A stretch of DNA of 64,000 bases from Iodidimonas sp. SYSU 1G8 (lineage in GTDB: Bacteria; Pseudomonadota; Alphaproteobacteria; SMXS01): the NCBI RefSeq assembly GCF_039655775.1, contig NZ_JBBYXJ010000002.1:1426001-1490000 (forward strand). Direction: 5' to 3'. A program made the position numbers and the translations under genes. Position 1 is the stretch's first letter. Every line of letters starts with the position of its first letter. Under the pieces are notes generated by a model. The model made no database searches, was not told where the DNA came from, and saw only the letters and a program-made list of their open reading frames with translations. Below, one piece after another: positions 48,405 to 55,761 of the stretch.

Positions 48405-49379
48405 CTATTGGGTCTTGACCTGCTGCCATTGGCGTTTCGTCAGCCATTGCTTCGACAGTTCCCCGGCGTCGATGACAGCGGCGTTGCCGATTGTCGGCGT
48501 CAGGCGCTTGACGGTTTCACGCGCCTGGCTGGCCAGCGGCCGGTCCGCGCCGACGGCGGCGATCAGCAGCCACTTCATGCCTTCGCGCGGGTCGGCGGCG
48601 ATGAATTTTCCCGTCACCAGATGCAGCCCGTATTCGTACTGGGCCCGCTGATTGCCGGCCTCCGCCGCCTGCGAGAACAGGGCCTGCGCCTTTGTGGGGT
48701 CCGCCGGGACGCCTTCACCGGCGGCGTAGGCGGCGGCGAGGTTGTACTGGGCGCCGGGCAACCCGGCGTCCGCGGCTTTCGTCAGCAGCGCCAGGCCTTT
48801 CCCGGCATCCTGTTGCACGCCGTCGCCGCGCAGGTACATCAGTCCCAGATTGGTTTGCGCGACCCCTGATCCCTTGTCCGCCGCCTTCTGAAACCATGTC
48901 GCCGCGGCCTGCCTGTCGCGCGACAACCCATTGCCGTCATACAGTGCCCGGGCCAGCGCGATCTGCGACTGGATGTGACCGGCTTGCGCCCCCCTCGTAA
49001 AAAGGGCGGCGGCGCGGACCGGGTCCGCCGGCATATTCCAGCCCTTGAGCTGCAGCGTTCCCAGAAGAAATATTGCTTCCCGATGGCCCCGACCGGCGGC
49101 CGACGACAGCAGCCGAATGACAGATGCCGGCTCCTGCTTTCCCAGTTTGCCGGTAAGACCCAGCACCGCGAGCGTGTACTGGGCGTCCGGATCCTGCTCC
49201 TTCGCGCGTTGCACCAGCAGATCGATCGCGGGCGCGGATGGGGGCCCACCGGAAGCCGCTGCAGCCGTTTCATCCGCTTGGGCGGGCGCGATGACGGCTT
49301 CCGGTGGCAGGACCGCCAATAGGCTGGCGGTCAAAAGAAGGGCGAGGGTGCGGGTCGGGGAAAATGCTGAGGTCGGCAT
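48405..49379 (-). CDS. secreted Sel1-repeat (TPR-like) protein
   Basis: 324 residues with a signal peptide (1-35, cleavage near AQADE) and about six Sel1-like repeats from residue 50, for example AQYTLAVLGLTG, AIFLLGTLQLKGW, AQTNLGLMYLRGDGVQQD, AQYNLAAAYAAGEGVPAD. Sel1 repeats bind proteins and help assemble envelope complexes. It follows the 165-residue secreted protein by 12 bases and closes the CsgG/HfaB operon, so it may assist assembly or export of its products. Confidence 0.88.
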   Translation of the reverse strand: MPTSAFSPTRTLALLLTASLLAVLPPEAVIAPAQADETAAAASGGPPSAPAIDLLVQRAKEQDPDAQYTLAVLGLTGKLGKQEPASVIRLLSSAAGRGHREAIFLLGTLQLKGWNMPADPVRAAALFTRGAQAGHIQSQIALARALYDGNGLSRDRQAAATWFQKAADKGSGVAQTNLGLMYLRGDGVQQDAGKGLALLTKAADAGLPGAQYNLAAAYAAGEGVPADPTKAQALFSQAAEAGNQRAQYEYGLHLVTGKFIAADPREGMKWLLIAAVGADRPLASQARETVKRLTPTIGNAAVIDAGELSKQWLTKRQWQQVKTQ

Positions 49380-49391
49380 GAGGGCCTCCGA

Positions 49392-49889
49392 TCAGAAGTT
49401 GTCGCTGGCTGCTGGCTGTTGATTTTCGGCGCCGAACCAGCTGCCTCTCGTGAAGGCGGCGCTCGGCGCCTGCTCGGTCTTCGAGGCGGTCGCGGAATTG
49501 ACGCTTCGACCCTTGCCGGTCACGGCGACATTGTCGCTGCCGTTGGACGTTTCGTTGCCGGCGGTGCTCGATTCCGAACCCTGGGTGCCGCTGTTGCTCT
49601 GTTCCGCATTCTGCGTCACCGAGCCGGTCGCGCCATCGCCCAGGTTCTGGACGACCTCGGTGTAGTTGCCGATGGAGGTCGAGCTGGAATTGTAGTTGGT
49701 GACATACTGGGTCAGTGCGCCCATGCCGCCGCTGCCGCCGCTCATCTGGCGCTGAAACTGGAATTGTGCGGAGAGGCTGGCAGAACGGGCCGAGTCCCAG
49801 GGTGTCTTGCCGATCTGCTGCGCGCTCGCCGGAGCGACGCCGGTGATGACGGCGACAGCCATGACGCAGATGGGAAAAGAAGCCTTCAT
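49392..49889 (-). CDS. secreted low-complexity protein of the CsgG/HfaB locus
   Basis: 165 residues with a signal peptide (1-23, ASAQQ). The mature part is rich in Ser, Asn, Gln, Gly and Thr, with TSIGNYTEVVQNLGDGATGSVTQ, EQSNSGTQGSESS and NGSDNVAVTG. This resembles the composition of curlin and HfaA-type amyloid or anchor subunits. No enzyme motif. Position next to CsgG/HfaB suggests export as an extracellular structural subunit; this is inference. Confidence 0.65.
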   Translation of the reverse strand: MKASFPICVMAVAVITGVAPASAQQIGKTPWDSARSASLSAQFQFQRQMSGGSGGMGALTQYVTNYNSSSTSIGNYTEVVQNLGDGATGSVTQNAEQSNSGTQGSESSTAGNETSNGSDNVAVTGKGRSVNSATASKTEQAPSAAFTRGSWFGAENQQPAASDNF

Positions 49890-49925
49890 CGGAAATCATC
49901 CTGTGCAAGAGGCTGTGGGGGGAGC

Positions 49926-49956
49926 CGCCGGGGAAGAGAGGGGGTCTTCCCCGGCG
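49926..49956 (-). promoter_or_regulatory. perfect 12-bp intra-operon hairpin
   Basis: CGCCGGGGAAGA (49926-49937) and TCTTCCCCGGCG (49945-49956) pair perfectly around a 7-base loop. No T-run follows, so it is more likely an mRNA stability or attenuation element between the two structural genes than a full terminator. Confidence 0.6.
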
Positions 49957-49982
49957 AAACCCGTTGGCTCGTCGTCGAGGCG

Positions 49983-51011
49983 TTACTCGCCGCCGCCCGT
50001 GTCGCCGCCCGGGTTGACCGAGGGAACATTGACGCTGATCGACTTGTTGTTGCCCACCGCGGTCGCAACCGAGTTCACCAGCGGGCGGTCGAGCGCGCCC
50101 ATGTTGGTGTAGTTGTAGACGTTGATGTCGTAGACGTCCGACTTGGCGCTGACGTCGGCGATTGCGATCTGCTTCACGTCCGCGATGGCAAGCCGATCGT
50201 CGCCGGTGGCTTCGATATCGACGGTCAGGTTGTTGCCAACGGCGGTGGCCGAGCTGTCGACCGACGCGTTCAGGATGTCATAGACTTCCGACGTCGCCTT
50301 CACCTTGGCCGGCTCGACACTGCCGAGAGAACCCAGGCTCAGACCGTCCGAGGCGCTGTTTTCTCCGCCCAGCGTGATATCGCCAACGGCCCACTGCTCT
50401 TCATGAAGCTGGAGAGCCGTGTCGCCGCTGATGCTGGTGTTGTTGGCGACCGCGGTCGCGGCGCTGATCACTTCCGGCAGTTCGGTCAGGGCGTCCAGCG
50501 GTTCGGATTCGCCGGGCTCCATCTCGACGGTGATGCTGCCCAGATCGATCGTGGTGGAAACGCTGCCATTGACGCCATCGGCGGGAATGTCGGTCTCGTT
50601 GACATTGCCGTTTTCGATGGTGCCGGTGACCACGTCGCCGGTCGCGGTGCCGCCGGGGAGGAAATCGCCGCCGAGGCCATATTGAGCGTCGACGTCGATC
50701 GAACCCAGATCGACTTCCATCGGGCCGCCTTCACCGGGGCCAGAAGGTTGGTGGTTGTAGATGCCGCTCACGGTGGAATTCGCGGTCACGTCACCGATCG
50801 AAATCTGGAGATCTTCGAGCATGACCATGCCCGTGGGTTCCAGGGTGAAGTTGATGACGCCGGTTTTGGTGATCGTCTCGTTGATCTGGGCGTCCCAGCG
50901 CCAGTTGACGTCGTCGAACGCCTTGGCGGGCAGAGCGCCCATGGTCGCGAAACCCAGCACGGCGGCGGATACGCCGGCCAGAAGCCCTGCCTTATTGATG
51001 TTGATCGACAT
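49983..51011 (-). CDS. secreted repeat protein of the CsgG/HfaB locus (candidate surface fibre or anchor subunit)
   Basis: 342 residues from ATG 51011, two bases after the CsgG/HfaB stop. Signal peptide 1-30 (PAKA). The mature part is acidic, beta-rich, with three copies of the motif ATAVxNNxxIxV: AATAVANNTSISGD, SATAVGNNLTVDIE, VATAVGNNKSISVN. Such spaced Gly-Asn-Asn repeats suggest a stacked beta-helix or amyloid-like fold. I believe HfaA/HfaD holdfast anchor proteins contain similar motifs, but I could not check. Probably the main exported subunit of this locus. Confidence 0.65.
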   Translation of the reverse strand: MSININKAGLLAGVSAAVLGFATMGALPAKAFDDVNWRWDAQINETITKTGVINFTLEPTGMVMLEDLQISIGDVTANSTVSGIYNHQPSGPGEGGPMEVDLGSIDVDAQYGLGGDFLPGGTATGDVVTGTIENGNVNETDIPADGVNGSVSTTIDLGSITVEMEPGESEPLDALTELPEVISAATAVANNTSISGDTALQLHEEQWAVGDITLGGENSASDGLSLGSLGSVEPAKVKATSEVYDILNASVDSSATAVGNNLTVDIEATGDDRLAIADVKQIAIADVSAKSDVYDINVYNYTNMGALDRPLVNSVATAVGNNKSISVNVPSVNPGGDTGGGE

Positions 51012-51013
51012 GA

Positions 51014-51847
51014 TCAGAGTCCCTTTCTTTTTTCGAGGTAAGTGTTCATGAAATCGGTCCGCTCCAGCGCGCACTCCGGCGACGCGGGAAGACCGAGATA
51101 TTCCGTCATGAATTGGTACACGGACATTTCCACGACGGACCGTACGCCGAGTTGCAGCGGTTCGTTCTTGATACGACCCGCGTCGAACTCGACGAGTTGA
51201 GAGCCGAAGAAACGGAAAACGTTTGCTTCGATCTCAAATCCATAAATCTGTTTCTGAAGAGAACTGACGTAAATGACGTCGAAGGTCTGCGCGTTTATCA
51301 TGCGCAGATCGAGTCCGACATTGATGATGACTGTCCGCCCCTTGGCGCCGGCGCCCTGAATGAACAGTCCCGCCCCTTCGCTCAAGATGTTGTAGTTGAG
51401 CTCGGTGAGTGCGCCGAGGACCACGAAGTCACTGGCCCGGACCGGACCGACCGGCTGGCTTGCCTGCTGCGTGATCATCTTGGTTTCGGTCATCTTGTTT
51501 TCGGCCAGCGGAATCCGCAGATCGAAGCGTTCGACCATCCGTGTCTTGCCGGACTTGTAGAAGGCGCTCATCACCATCTCGCTGATGCCCTGGCTGGCGA
51601 CGGAGCTTTCGCCCAGGCCTTCGCGCTGTCCGGTCTTGTCGGCGACCTCGCCGACCGAAATCACCGGCAGTCTGTTACCCGGCTGGCTCGCCAGCGCGGC
51701 GAGGCAGCGCGTGTACGGCGTGTCGTTGTTGGTGACGGGGAAACTGAGGGTCGGCTCAACACCTTTGCTGCCGTAGATCTGGGTTGCGCCACAACCGGCC
51801 AGCGTCGCGCCGAGCAAGGTTGTGATGACTAGTCTTGCGATAAACAT
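51014..51847 (-). CDS. CsgG/HfaB-family outer-membrane secretion lipoprotein
   Basis: 277 residues from ATG 51847, with GGGAGGGCC directly upstream. Lipobox LLGATLAGC places the lipid anchor at Cys19. The CsgG/HfaB domain covers most of the rest: AQRGEGLGESSVASQGISEMVMSAFYK-like region (core GISEMVMSAFYKSG) and DVIYVSSLQKQIYGFE. CsgG forms a nonameric pore that exports curli; HfaB does so for the Caulobacter holdfast anchor. First gene of the operon, after a long AT-rich upstream region. Confidence 0.85.
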   Translation of the reverse strand: MFIARLVITTLLGATLAGCGATQIYGSKGVEPTLSFPVTNNDTPYTRCLAALASQPGNRLPVISVGEVADKTGQREGLGESSVASQGISEMVMSAFYKSGKTRMVERFDLRIPLAENKMTETKMITQQASQPVGPVRASDFVVLGALTELNYNILSEGAGLFIQGAGAKGRTVIINVGLDLRMINAQTFDVIYVSSLQKQIYGFEIEANVFRFFGSQLVEFDAGRIKNEPLQLGVRSVVEMSVYQFMTEYLGLPASPECALERTDFMNTYLEKRKGL

Positions 51848-52349
51848 AGGCCCTCCCGTTTGACAAAGTGCCAAACGCCTAACAGTGATTGTGAATTCAG
51901 GATCCGTTGGCTCAAGACCCATTCTGGGTAGCTGGAAGATCGCTTCGTAAACTCGATTTAGGCAAGATAGAGGCAAATAAAGGCGGATAGTAAGGGCTGC
52001 ATTGTGGGTATTACATTTGATATTTATTGAGATGATATTTTCCCTAAAGGGTAAAAATGGATATTTTTTGGATTTTATGATCCGCTAGGCGGCAAAATTA
52101 TCGCCGCCGCGCCCGCATTGGAAAAGCCGCGCCGCAAATTCCACACGGATTGTGATGTTTCATGATTCAGGAAGCCGTTTCGGCGGTGGTTGGAGCTTTT
52201 CCAGACTCCGGCGGCGGCAAGACCGCTCTAGTCCTCGTCCGGGCTAAGAAGCGGAAATTACGAGGTAGACGGCTTGCATGTCTTCAAAGCGGGCTCCAGG
52301 TGAGGCAATTAGCATTTCGGTGCACGGCACCGTCACTGGAGGTATGAAG
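51848..52349. promoter_or_regulatory. long AT-rich divergent regulatory region
   Basis: 502 bases between the CsgG/HfaB gene and the divergent secreted-protein gene. The part 52000-52090 is strikingly AT-rich for this genome. It holds the dyad ATTTTCCCT/AGGGTAAAAAT (52036-52057, one inserted base) and ATATTTTTTGGATTTTATG. Long, AT-rich divergent regions are also found between csgD and csgB in enterobacteria. Exact promoters are not assigned. Confidence 0.55.
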
Positions 52350-52760
52350 ATGTTGAGGTTAGGGCTGGTTTTGGGCTTTGCGGTCTTTGCGCCGGTTTCC
52401 AGCGGCTTCGCCGGAGAACCTATCGCGGATGTCACGTCCATCGACGCACCCGAAGGGGTGCGACCGCAGCCTGTTCGTCCCACCGTGGGTATCAGGCCGC
52501 CCCAGTCAGGCGTGCCTGGGCAACTCGATTCCTCGGCTCCGCCGGCAAGCGTGCCTGCGGAGGGGCCGCGTCCAGGCGACGAGACGGCGATCCCTATCGA
52601 AAAAGTGGCGGCCTCCAGGGACGATGCCCCCGATGATCGTCAATCGAGCAGCGCTCCCGTCGATGGCTGGACCGGATTATTGAACGGGGATGATGCCGAA
52701 GCGGCGGAAGGGGCGAAACCGGAGGACCATCAGGATGACTGGACGGCGGAGTTTCGCTAG
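52350..52760 (+). CDS. secreted Pro-rich hypothetical protein
   Basis: 136 residues from ATG 52350, with GGAGG 7 bases upstream (an earlier ATG at 52344 lies inside that spacing). Signal peptide 1-21 (GFAGE). The mature part is Pro/Asp/Ala-rich and likely disordered, with short acidic runs. No family. It diverges from the CsgG/HfaB operon across the AT-rich region and ends 7 bases before the convergent LuxR gene; it may belong to the same system. Confidence 0.6.
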   Translation: MLRLGLVLGFAVFAPVSSGFAGEPIADVTSIDAPEGVRPQPVRPTVGIRPPQSGVPGQLDSSAPPASVPAEGPRPGDETAIPIEKVAASRDDAPDDRQSSSAPVDGWTGLLNGDDAEAAEGAKPEDHQDDWTAEFR

Positions 52761-52767
52761 CGGATCC

Positions 52768-53436
52768 TCAGGAGGCGCATGAGCTGTCGTGGCCATAGCC
52801 ATGATTGAGGGCCCAGATCGCCGCTTCGGTGCGATTTCTCGCACGGATCTTCTTGAACACGGTCTTGATGTGAACCTTAACGGTTCCCTCGGCGATATTC
52901 AGCCGCTTGGCGATGATCTTGTTGGGATAACCGTGGGCAAGGCAATTGAGGATGCACTGCTCGCGCGCCGACAAATCCGGGGGAAGATCGTTCGCCGGCT
53001 CGGCCATCCGCAATGACCGACCCGATACCAGGACATCGACGAGGTCGCTGGGCAACACTTTCTCGCCGGTGATGACGAGCATCAGCGACTGCTTGAGCGC
53101 ATCAGGCGTGATATCGCGCAGCAGATAACCGTTGGCCCCGGCCTTCATGGCGGCCTTGAGCTGCTGCAGTGACATCTGGTCCGACAGCACCACGACTGGG
53201 GTCTCGGTGGAACTGCAGAGATGCGTCAACTGCTGTTCCTCCTCGCTGGCTTGTTCGAGTTGCGTGGTGAGCGCGACCAGGATGAGGGAAGGCTGCTGCT
53301 CGGCCGTCAGGTCTTCGGTCTGACTGATGTCCGGCGCTTCAAGCGTCACGGTGAAAACAGAATCGCGAAGCAGCATTTTGAGCCCTTCGCGAAAGAGTTT
53401 GCTTCGGTCGACAAGCCATATGGCATGTTGCCCCAT
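52768..53436 (-). CDS. LuxR/NarL-type regulator with atypical receiver (CsgD-like)
   Basis: 222 residues. N-terminal receiver-like domain (about 4-125) with IWLVDRSKLFREGLKMLL and GANGYLLRDITPDAL; a C-terminal LuxR helix-turn-helix (about 155-210) with LSAREQCILNCLAHGYPNKIIAKRLNIAEGTVKVHIKTVFKKI (core KIIAKRLNIAEGTVKVH). Where receivers carry the phosphorylated Asp, this one reads SLILVALTTQ. That matches CsgD, the curli regulator, whose receiver is also incomplete. It is close to the CsgG/HfaB genes and is their likely regulator. Confidence 0.85.
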   Translation of the reverse strand: MGQHAIWLVDRSKLFREGLKMLLRDSVFTVTLEAPDISQTEDLTAEQQPSLILVALTTQLEQASEEEQQLTHLCSSTETPVVVLSDQMSLQQLKAAMKAGANGYLLRDITPDALKQSLMLVITGEKVLPSDLVDVLVSGRSLRMAEPANDLPPDLSAREQCILNCLAHGYPNKIIAKRLNIAEGTVKVHIKTVFKKIRARNRTEAAIWALNHGYGHDSSCAS

Positions 53437-53896
53437 TCGTCCCCTCTTGGATCGAATTCACATTAAACTTTAAGCAGTTGCTCAGGCGATAATCCCGCCT
53501 GTCCAACGCTCTGGAACTAACCCAAGGTGCCCATCACATCCTTGTGATGCCGGAGAAGTTTGGTTCGATTGTGTCAGAATAATGGTTTGAATGCGCTCCT
53601 TGTTGCGAAAATCGTGGGCGCGAGACTTTCTGCCTCCTGAAGAGAAGAACTAATCTAGATCAGTCTTTGATATGTTCTATATTGAATCGGTATCATGATA
53701 CAGACAGTGTGCTGCGAGAAAATGTCTTCAGCGGTGCTGCTGGAATGAAATCCATCAATACTGCCTACAATCTTGCATTCAGTGAGAGACTTTGCCCTTT
53801 ATCGGCAGGCTGTGTGACGCGGGATTTCGTCCTGCGGCTGTAGCGGCGGTCCCGCGCTCAGGGCCCAAGCAAGCCGAAAATTTTTTGATGGGCCCA
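53437..53896. other. intergenic region upstream of the LuxR gene
   Basis: 460 bases with no plausible gene. It includes a perfect 12-bp palindrome GTATCATGATAC (53690-53701) and AT-rich sequence, and probably the luxR promoter. An sRNA promoter follows at 53897. Confidence 0.5.
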
Positions 53897-53921
53897 GGAA
53901 CTCAGCCGGAAAGATCGCGTT
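53897..53921 (+). promoter_or_regulatory. exact EcfG-type (general stress) promoter
   Basis: GGAAC (53897-53901), 16 bases, CGTT (53918-53921), an exact match to GGAAC-N16-CGTT. The start site would be near 53927. Confidence 0.75.
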
Positions 53922-53926
53922 TCAAC

Positions 53927-54041
53927 AATATCCCTCCCCCGGGGATACCGCTTCTGCGGTGACTTCCTAGACTTCCGACCTCCGCCACATGCGGGGACGG
54001 CAGGGCGCCCGGATCCCCCCTCCCGGGCGCCCTCATTTTTT
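53927..54041 (+). ncRNA. candidate stress-induced small RNA (GsrN-like)
   Basis: About 115 nt between an exact EcfG promoter and a perfect terminator. The 5' hairpin TATCCC/GGGATA (53929-53934 with 53942-53947) exposes the C-rich loop TCCCCCG. A second hairpin is ACCGC-TTCT-GCGGT. A single-stranded stretch carries CTTCC, CTTCC and CCTCC (53963-53983), all complementary to Shine-Dalgarno-type sequence. A third stem CTCCGC/GCGGGG precedes the terminator. Caulobacter GsrN, an EcfG-controlled sRNA, is also described as having an exposed C-rich 5' loop. Homology is a hypothesis. Confidence 0.7.
54003..54041 (+). terminator. rho-independent terminator of the sRNA
   Basis: GGGCGCCCGG (54003-54012) and CCGGGCGCCC (54023-54032) pair perfectly around a C-rich loop, with a T-run at 54036-54041. 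Confidence 0.92.
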
Positions 54042-54335
54042 CTCGCGTTCCGTTGCGTCGTACTGCAAGGCGGTGGCCATTCGCCAGCCGGCCTGATCGG
54101 TCAGAAACGCGAAATCATTCCCCAGCTCCACCGTTTTCCAGAACCTGCAGGCTCTCGGCGCGGCGCTCCCGGTTGGGCGGATCACAACGTCGAATGCATG
54201 GCCATCCCGATCCGTCCAGGCAAACCCGCCGCGCTGACCGTCTGGACCCGACTCCGACCATGGCTCGATCCCGCCGGTCAGGTCGCGCAGGCGGTATACG
54301 ACATCAAGCATCATTTCCGACCGCATCGCATGCAT
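54033..54335 (-). CDS. small hypothetical protein
   Basis: 100 residues from ATG 54335, with GAGGGA about 8 bases upstream. Strand-rich middle (GGFAWTDRDGHAFDVVIRP, FAFLTDQAGWRMATALQY). No family recognised. Its stop lies inside the terminator of the opposite-strand sRNA. Coding is plausible but unproven. Confidence 0.45.
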   Translation of the reverse strand: MHAMRSEMMLDVVYRLRDLTGGIEPWSESGPDGQRGGFAWTDRDGHAFDVVIRPTGSAAPRACRFWKTVELGNDFAFLTDQAGWRMATALQYDATEREKK

Positions 54336-54512
54336 TCTCGATTCCCTCACGCTGCGTGAGCCCCATCCTTTGTCGGACTATGGCTCTTGGGCAAGAAAGA
54401 ATAACTTTTAGTGATGTGGTTTGACCGGTGAAGATTGAGGGCGATATAGTATGTTCATGAAATGTTCCTATAGGCGGCGTGCTTTGGACCGGTGGCAAAA
54501 TCCCTCTTCGAA

Positions 54513-54842
54513 CTACCCCTCCATTAACTGGATCCGGCGATAAAGCGCCAGGGGAAGCCCTGATACGTCGCCGAAGTAGAGGTAGTCGGCGGTTGCGCCG
54601 GTAAGCTGGCGAATGCGGCCGAGAGTCTCCGGATGGGGATAGCTTTCGCCCCGCTCGTACTTGCCGTAAGCGCCTTCCGCCACGCCCAGGGCCTCGGCGA
54701 ACGCACGCCGCGTCGCATATGAACTCGCCTCTCGAACGGATTGGAGGCGCCGGGAAAAGTCAGCGAGATGGGGCGAAAGGAGTTTGGGCATTGCCAACCT
54801 GAGCGTAAGCGACGGAGACATATGGCGGAATTCGTTCGCCAT
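54513..54842 (-). CDS. XRE-family regulator (phage repressor-like)
   Basis: 109 residues with a helix-turn-helix: FSRRLQSVREASSYATRRAFAEALGVAEGAYGKYERGESYPHPETLGRIRQ (core RRAFAEALGVAEGAYGKYERGES). The start is uncertain; ATGs at 54842, 54821 and 54791 are possible, and the last has AGG upstream. It is divergent from the phage-type genes that follow, the usual arrangement of a prophage repressor. Confidence 0.7.
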   Translation of the reverse strand: MANEFRHMSPSLTLRLAMPKLLSPHLADFSRRLQSVREASSYATRRAFAEALGVAEGAYGKYERGESYPHPETLGRIRQLTGATADYLYFGDVSGLPLALYRRIQLMEG

Positions 54843-54935
54843 TGGAAATATAACCAAAAGTAATATTACTGGATAGCGGCGTGAAGTGACGACGCCATCG
54901 TCCTGGCCGCCCCGTGCATCACGAAAGGACCGAAC

Positions 54936-55322
54936 ATGCCCATGATGGCCGTTCCGCCGGAGTCCCGTGAAGTTCTTCTTCACCGGGAGGCGGTTGATCT
55001 GCTGACCTTCCTGGAGCGTCAGGAACGACTCACCTTTCTCCATCCCGCGGATGGTCAGGCGCTGGCAGGAAGTCCGCGTGAGCGGGACGCCGCCATCTCG
55101 CGCTTCCGCCGTCTCGGTATGCGGGGCGGCGTTCCCGACCTGATTGTCGCCGCGCCCGGCGGCATGACCGGCTGGGTCGAGCTCAAAACGGGTGGCGGAT
55201 GCCTCTCGGCGGCGCAGGCGGGCTGGCGCGAGAGCCTTCGTGGGCTCGGCCACAATCACAAGGTGGTGCGTGACATGGACGGTCTGGTCGCCATGCTGCG
55301 CGGCCTGGGCATCATGGCCTGA
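54936..55322 (+). CDS. VRR-NUC domain nuclease (phage type)
   Basis: 128 residues, with AAAGGACCGAAC upstream. VRR-NUC catalytic pattern: GGVPDLIVAAPGG, WVELKTGGG, LSAAQAGWRESLRGLGH, HKVVRDMDGLVAML. These provide the PD...(E/D)xK metal site. Compact VRR-NUC proteins act as Holliday junction or phage DNA nucleases. Confidence 0.85.
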   Translation: MPMMAVPPESREVLLHREAVDLLTFLERQERLTFLHPADGQALAGSPRERDAAISRFRRLGMRGGVPDLIVAAPGGMTGWVELKTGGGCLSAAQAGWRESLRGLGHNHKVVRDMDGLVAMLRGLGIMA

Positions 55323-55330
55323 GCGCGCCC

Positions 55331-55741
55331 ATGACGGCGAAACGAAACATGAGCCCGGAATACCGCCGCTATCTGGCGGGAAAGCTGATGCAGATGGCCG
55401 GTTCGGGCCGCACGCAGGGACAAGCCGGCCGCGCGCTCGGCATCGCGCCGCGCGTGACGGGACAGATCTGCCGCGAGAACGGCATCGAGTTCCTCGCCAT
55501 CGGCCTGCGCCGCCGCACCGAAACCGGCCCGCCGGTTCTGGTGCCCGAGTTGCAGGAGGCCGTCGATGAGTTACGGCGGCATCACGCGCCCGTCTGCGCC
55601 GAAAACACCATTCGCCGGCCCCACATGATCCCGCGCCCTTACACGGCGCGAACACTCTTTCGTGTAGGCGAGCGATGGGGCGTGACGGCGGAGGAGGTGT
55701 TGGCGCTCGCACGTGAACGCCGATCGAGCCGCGCATCCTGA
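55331..55741 (+). CDS. phage-type hypothetical protein with HTH-like segment
   Basis: 136 residues. A helical N-terminus (LAGKLMQMAGSGRTQGQAGRALGIAPRVTGQICRENGIEF; core GRTQGQAGRALGIAPRVTGQ) resembles a DNA-binding helix-turn-helix. The rest is basic. It lies 8 bases after the nuclease gene and is likely co-transcribed. No closer assignment. Confidence 0.5.
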   Translation: MTAKRNMSPEYRRYLAGKLMQMAGSGRTQGQAGRALGIAPRVTGQICRENGIEFLAIGLRRRTETGPPVLVPELQEAVDELRRHHAPVCAENTIRRPHMIPRPYTARTLFRVGERWGVTAEEVLALARERRSSRAS

Positions 55742-55761
55742 CCCTGACGGAGTAGAATAGA

